Assembly (NCBI GenBank): GCA_045561735.1 | Contig: JBJKXC010000010.1 | Location: 1 to 52,154 of the forward strand | Direction of reading: 5' to 3' | From: UBA3537 sp045561735 | GTDB taxonomy: Bacteria > Bacteroidota > Bacteroidia > Flavobacteriales > Flavobacteriaceae | DNA length: 52,154 bases | Part shown: piece after piece, positions 48,524-52,154 of the stretch | Layout of the letters: the number at the start of each line of letters is the position of its first letter | Position numbering within the stretch: the first letter of the stretch is position 1 | The notes under the pieces: model-generated | The model's database searches: none | Told to the model about the DNA's origin: nothing | The model's input: the letters and a program-made list of their open reading frames with translations, nothing else | Position numbers and translations under genes: made by a program

Positions 48524-49432
48524 ATGCTTTCGGTTAAAAATATTTCTTTTAGTTACGGTAGTTTTTTGGCTGTTGATGCAATCTCGTTTGATGTAAAAGC
48601 GGGTGAAGTTTTGGGGCTTTTAGGAGAAAGTGGCTCAAGCAAAAGCACACTCCTGAAATTGATTTACGGCGTTTTAGATGTTGATTCTGGTTTAATTTCT
48701 TGGAAAAACCAAGAAATTTTGGGGCCTAAAAATAAGCTTATCGCTGGCCCTGAGTTTATGAAGTATGTCTCTCAGGAGTTTGATTTAATGCCTTTTAAAT
48801 CTGTTGCAGAAAATATTGGCTCTAATCTTTCAAGAATTTACCCTGTTGAAAAAAAACGGCGCATAGATGAGCTGCTTGGTGTTGTTGGTTTGAGTAAGTT
48901 TACGACAGTCGGGGTTAAATTCCTTAGTGAGGGTCAAAAGCAACGTGTTGCTTTAGCAAAAGCCTTGGCTGGGGACCCCGAAATTATTTTGTTGGACGAG
49001 CCTTTTAGCCACATTGATAGTTTTAAAAAAAGGCCATTGAGGAGAGAGCTTTTTAAATACTTAAAGTCAAAAAAAATTGCTTGTGTAGTGGCCACCCACG
49101 ACAAAAATGACGTTTTTTCATTTGCTAACAATCTATTCGTTCTTCAAGAAGGAAAAGCTTTGGCTTCAGGACCTCCTGATGTGTTATTTAAAAATCCTCA
49201 ACACGCCTCTGTTGCCGCTTTTTTTTCAGAACACAATTGTATTGATGGCCACATATATTATGCCCATCAAATTAGATTGACATCAAATGGGCCTTTTAAA
49301 GCACGGGTTATTAAAAGCTTTTTTAGAGGTAGGTGCTTTATGATTGAAGCCGCTTACAAAGATAATGTGATTTTCTTTGAGCATAGTGATTCTTTAATTT
49401 CAGGAGCTGAGGTTTTTTTGTCTTTTAGTTAA
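48524..49432 (+). CDS. ABC transporter ATPase with C-terminal extension, altered P-loop
   Basis: 302 residues. ABC domain: Walker A GESGSSKST (residues 34-42), Q-loop YVSQEFDLMP, signature LSEGQKQRVALAKAL, Walker B IILLDEPF and switch VVATHDKNDV. The glycine normally preceding the P-loop lysine is Ser39 (AGC). After ~225 the protein continues with a small beta-rich region resembling a TOBE domain (LTSNGPFKARVIKSFFRGRCFMIEAAY), typical of spermidine/iron/molybdate importers. No permease or binding protein is adjacent, so it is an orphan or works with genes elsewhere. 9 nt after asd. Confidence 0.85.
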   Translation: MLSVKNISFSYGSFLAVDAISFDVKAGEVLGLLGESGSSKSTLLKLIYGVLDVDSGLISWKNQEILGPKNKLIAGPEFMKYVSQEFDLMPFKSVAENIGSNLSRIYPVEKKRRIDELLGVVGLSKFTTVGVKFLSEGQKQRVALAKALAGDPEIILLDEPFSHIDSFKKRPLRRELFKYLKSKKIACVVATHDKNDVFSFANNLFVLQEGKALASGPPDVLFKNPQHASVAAFFSEHNCIDGHIYYAHQIRLTSNGPFKARVIKSFFRGRCFMIEAAYKDNVIFFEHSDSLISGAEVFLSFS

Positions 49433-49516
49433 TTTGTTTGTTTTTTATTAATTTAGTGGAGCCTAAATTAAACACGTCAGTGCTTGTTGGTGGACGGTGT
49501 TTTAAAATCCCTCCCT

Positions 49517-51280
49517 ATGGTTTCTGTTTATGGGATAGACTCTTCCGAAAAAATATTAGCTCGCCTTCCCGAGCACCTCAAGCAGTTTATTGTACCTCAA
49601 AATTATGAACAATACACCGCAATGGATCAAGCGGTTTGGCGGTTCGTTATGCGAAAAAACACCGCTTTTTTAAAAACCGTTGCGCATGAATCATATATTG
49701 ATGGCTTAAAAATGGCTGGTATTTCTGTTGAAACGATCCCCAGCATATATGGAATGAGCCGTATTTTAAAAGAAATTGGTTGGGCTGCGGTTGCTGTAGA
49801 TGGTTTTATTCCCCCAAATGCTTTTATGGAGTTTCAAGCTAATAAGGTTTTGGTAATTGCTTCAGATATCAGGCAACTAGAACATATAGACTATACACCC
49901 GCCCCTGATATCATTCATGAGGCGTCCGGACACGCGCCCATTATTGCTAACCCTGACTATGCGGAGTTTTTGAGACGCTTAGGAAAAATCGGGTCCAAGG
50001 CAATCTTGTCTAAACACGATGTTGCGCTGTATGAGGCGGTGCGTCAATTGTCAATCTTAAAAGAAGCGGGTTCTGCGGAGAAAAAAAAGATCCTTCGCGC
50101 CGAAGCAGCGGTTAAGAAACTACAAGAAGAAGAGTGTAATCCTTCTGAAATGGCAGGGGTTAGGAACATGCAGTGGTGGAGTGTTGAATATGGTCTTGTG
50201 GGCCCATTAGAAAACCCAAAAATATATGGCGCAGGCCTGCTTTCGTCCATTGGGGAGAGCGCTCAATGCTTAGGCCCAGAGGTTAAAAAAATCCCCTATT
50301 CTTTAGATGTTGTCAAAATGGGTTTTGACATCACAAAACCCCAGCCTCAACTTTATGTCGCCCCTGATTTTGCTTATTTAATGGAGGTTTTAGAAGAGTT
50401 TGCAGATACTTTAAGCGTTCGTACAGGCGGCTACCGGGGGCTTGAAAAATTAATTGATTCTGAATCTGTTGGCACAATTGAATTAAACACGGGGCTTCAA
50501 ATTTCTGGAATTTTTACTAGAATAATTCTTAATGAAAAAAAAGAGGTTGTTTTTTTTAAAACCTCTGGAGCCACAGCCCTTGCGTACAGAGAAAAAGAGC
50601 TGATAGGTCATGACATTTCATTTCATAAAGACGGCTACAGTTCTCCGCTAGGAATGTTAAAGAGCATAAGCTTGCCCCTTGAAAACATGACGGCTGTTGA
50701 CTTAAAGGCTTATGACTTTTATGACGGAAAGGAGCTTTATTTTGAGTTTGAAAGTGGTATCAAAGTAAAGGGGGTTAATATTACTGGAATGAGAAATGTT
50801 ACCGGAAAAATTATGCTTATTCAGTTATCCAATTGTACTGTTACCTATAAAGAGGAGGTTTTATTTAAACCAGAGTTTGGTGTGTTTGATATGGCAATTG
50901 GTAATACTGTTGTATCTGCTTTTGCAGGAGCTGCAGACCCTTGCTCGTTTCCCAACCTTTACCGCGCCACTCAAGCGCCTTCCTTCTCTAAAGAAATTAA
51001 TAACAAAACACTCACCCTAAATCGGGTCGCTCAAGAAATAAGAGACATTAGAACATCTAAGTCTTTTTTAGAAAAAGACTTAGAAAATGTTTTCGGTAAG
51101 TTAAAAAGGGAATGCCCTAATAACTGGCTGCTGCCGCTTGAAGTTTTAGAACTATCAAAAGGCTCCGCGCTGCAGTTGAGTATAAAAAAACATCTCTCTT
51201 GTTTGGCTTTAAAAAACCCATCCTTGAGTGGGTTAATTGAGTCGGGGCTTGAGCTTATAAAAAAAGGATTGTTAGTCTAG
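49517..51280 (+). CDS. Aromatic amino acid hydroxylase (phenylalanine 4-monooxygenase type), extended
   Basis: 587 residues from ATG 49517; upstream TTG/GTG codons (49484-49490) are possible but unnecessary. The pterin-dependent hydroxylase domain starts LPEHLKQFIVPQNYEQYTAMDQAVWRFVMR and holds the iron ligands His134 and His139 in DIIHEASGHAP and Glu224 in WWSVEYGLVG. It oxidises phenylalanine to tyrosine with tetrahydropterin. The domain accounts for about 300 residues; a further ~285 residues (from about GLEKLIDSES) form a beta-rich then helical extension not found in the single-domain proteobacterial enzymes. Its role is unknown. Confidence 0.88.
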   Translation: MVSVYGIDSSEKILARLPEHLKQFIVPQNYEQYTAMDQAVWRFVMRKNTAFLKTVAHESYIDGLKMAGISVETIPSIYGMSRILKEIGWAAVAVDGFIPPNAFMEFQANKVLVIASDIRQLEHIDYTPAPDIIHEASGHAPIIANPDYAEFLRRLGKIGSKAILSKHDVALYEAVRQLSILKEAGSAEKKKILRAEAAVKKLQEEECNPSEMAGVRNMQWWSVEYGLVGPLENPKIYGAGLLSSIGESAQCLGPEVKKIPYSLDVVKMGFDITKPQPQLYVAPDFAYLMEVLEEFADTLSVRTGGYRGLEKLIDSESVGTIELNTGLQISGIFTRIILNEKKEVVFFKTSGATALAYREKELIGHDISFHKDGYSSPLGMLKSISLPLENMTAVDLKAYDFYDGKELYFEFESGIKVKGVNITGMRNVTGKIMLIQLSNCTVTYKEEVLFKPEFGVFDMAIGNTVVSAFAGAADPCSFPNLYRATQAPSFSKEINNKTLTLNRVAQEIRDIRTSKSFLEKDLENVFGKLKRECPNNWLLPLEVLELSKGSALQLSIKKHLSCLALKNPSLSGLIESGLELIKKGLLV

Positions 51281-51337
51281 TTTTTAAGCTTATTTGTTTA
51301 TCTTTAAATTTTATTGTTTAAATCCTTAAATTTCGTT

Positions 51338-52154
51338 ATGTCTTTATCTTCTTTTGTTTTGTTTCCATTTATATTTTTAGGTGTTGTTGTTCTTTTGACG
51401 GCTTTTTTTATCGTAAAGCAACAAACCGCCGCTATTATTGAGCGCTTTGGTAGATTCCAAAGTATTCGCCAATCTGGCTTACAGTTAAAAATTCCTTTAA
51501 TCGATCGTATTGCGGGGCGCCTAAGTTTAAAAATCCAGCAATTAGATGTCATTGTAGAAACCAAAACGTTAGATGATGTTTTTGTTCGATTGAAAATTTC
51601 TGTCCAATATAAGGTTGTAAAGGAAAAAGTATATGAAGCCTTCTACAAGCTAGACTATCCCCACGAGCAAATTACGTCTTACGTTTTTGATGTGGTCCGC
51701 GCTGAGGTACCAAAAATGAAACTAGATGATGTTTTTGTTAAAAAAGACGACATCGCTATTGCTGTTAAGACTGAACTTAATGAGGCGATGATGGATTATG
51801 GGTATGATATCATTAAAACGCTGGTGACAGACATCGATCCTGATGCACAAGTAAAAGAAGCTATGAACCGTATTAACGCTTCAGAAAGAGAAAAAATTGC
51901 GGCCCAATTTGAAGGTGATGCGGCTAGAATTCTTATTGTAGAAAAAGCAAAAGCAGAAGCAGAAAGCAAGCGCTTGCAGGGGCAGGGTATTGCCGATCAG
52001 AGGAGGGAAATTGCTCGCGGCCTAGAAGAGTCTGTTGAAGTCCTTAATAAGGTCGGTATAAATTCTCAAGAGGCCTCTGCACTAATTGTAGTTACCCAAC
52101 ACTACGATACGCTTCAGTCTATCGGGGGGGAGTCAAATAGCAACCTTATCTTAT
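51338..52154 (+). CDS. SPFH/band 7 domain protein (slipin-like), 3' truncated
   Basis: Only the first 272 codons are in the window; the frame is open to its right edge. ATG 51338 begins an N-terminal transmembrane helix (LFPFIFLGVVVLLTAFFIV), then the SPFH domain: QQTAAIIERFGRFQSIRQSGLQLKIPLIDRI, DVFVRLKISVQYKV, FDVVRAEVPKMKLDDVFVKKDDIA and TLVTDIDPDAQVKEAMNRINASEREK. A coiled-coil segment (AKAEAESKRLQGQG) follows. Family members form membrane microdomain scaffolds and control protease or channel activity. Membrane-anchored with the domain probably cytoplasmic. Confidence 0.9.
   Translation, partial: MSLSSFVLFPFIFLGVVVLLTAFFIVKQQTAAIIERFGRFQSIRQSGLQLKIPLIDRIAGRLSLKIQQLDVIVETKTLDDVFVRLKISVQYKVVKEKVYEAFYKLDYPHEQITSYVFDVVRAEVPKMKLDDVFVKKDDIAIAVKTELNEAMMDYGYDIIKTLVTDIDPDAQVKEAMNRINASEREKIAAQFEGDAARILIVEKAKAEAESKRLQGQGIADQRREIARGLEESVEVLNKVGINSQEASALIVVTQHYDTLQSIGGESNSNLIL

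Noticed and set aside
1..52154. Defence islands, phage modules, insertion sequences, tRNA/rRNA genes
   Set aside because: No transposase, integrase, restriction or toxin motif, cloverleaf or ribosomal RNA sequence was seen on either strand; the fibre-like tail at the left edge alone is not evidence of a prophage.

Overview
This 52 kb window reads as a chromosomal segment of a marine-type member of the Flavobacteriaceae (Bacteroidota). The evidence is convergent. There is a complete BatA-E aerotolerance locus behind a MoxR ATPase and a DUF58 protein. An IPExxxVDY-family gene sits between rnc and pyk, which is a Bacteroidota-specific arrangement. There is a thrombospondin-3/OmpA porin-like protein, and the base composition is low in GC. 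Starts lack Shine-Dalgarno sequences, and several match the Bacteroidota -7 promoter element TAnnTTTG. Five genes need TTG or GTG starts. No rRNA, tRNA, CRISPR array, insertion sequence or prophage module was seen. The genus cannot be fixed from the sequence alone.

Region by region. (1) 1-1.75 kb: the C-terminal end of a tail-fibre/endosialidase-chaperone-like surface protein, two lipoproteins (one an SGNH hydrolase), the broken leader of a third lipoprotein, and a 42-residue basic protein. This is an AT-rich, accessory-looking stretch. (2) 2-9.5 kb: small physiological genes. These are four NTF2/SnoaL-fold lipoproteins, an OsmC protein, two translationally coupled tiny membrane proteins, a tandem pair of bacterial PH-domain membrane proteins (YdbS/YdbT type) and an exported M20 amidohydrolase. 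(3) 9.6-18 kb, minus strand: an AddAB-like double-strand-break repair pair (addA, then an OmpA protein, then addB) plus an alpha/beta hydrolase. The addB reading frame is split by a one-base change in an A9 tract. (4) 18.1-23.1 kb: superoxide dismutase, then a minus-strand purF-like / pfkB-family / rnhA / purN cluster. (5) 23.2-27.5 kb: acpP-fabF-rnc-IPExxxVDY-pyk, tightly spaced on the plus strand. (6) 27.5-30.7 kb: dinB convergent to pyk, and a CYTH protein divergent from dinB across a perfect 20-bp palindrome, then an ALDH7-type dehydrogenase. (7) 30.8-39.9 kb: the moxR-DUF58-(BatD-like)-batA-batB-batC-batD-batE operon with overlapping starts and stops. (8) 40-52 kb: a SulP/STAS transporter, cvpA, pheS, gpsA, a hypothetical protein, tdk-alr, asd, an orphan ABC ATPase, an aromatic amino acid hydroxylase and the start of an SPFH/slipin protein.

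The most useful second-look items are these. The palindromic octamer TAAATTTA occurs in five of seven divergent intergenic regions, where it can be read as a -7 promoter element on both strands. A 20-bp perfect palindrome sits on the dinB start codon. The addB frame is broken at a homopolymer. A terminator-like hairpin lies only about 13 nt upstream of the addB start. The ABC ATPase has an altered P-loop. Tiny genes and a lipoprotein remnant are easily missed. I did not find a clear multi-gene defence or biosynthetic system that looks undescribed; most of the window is conserved housekeeping content.
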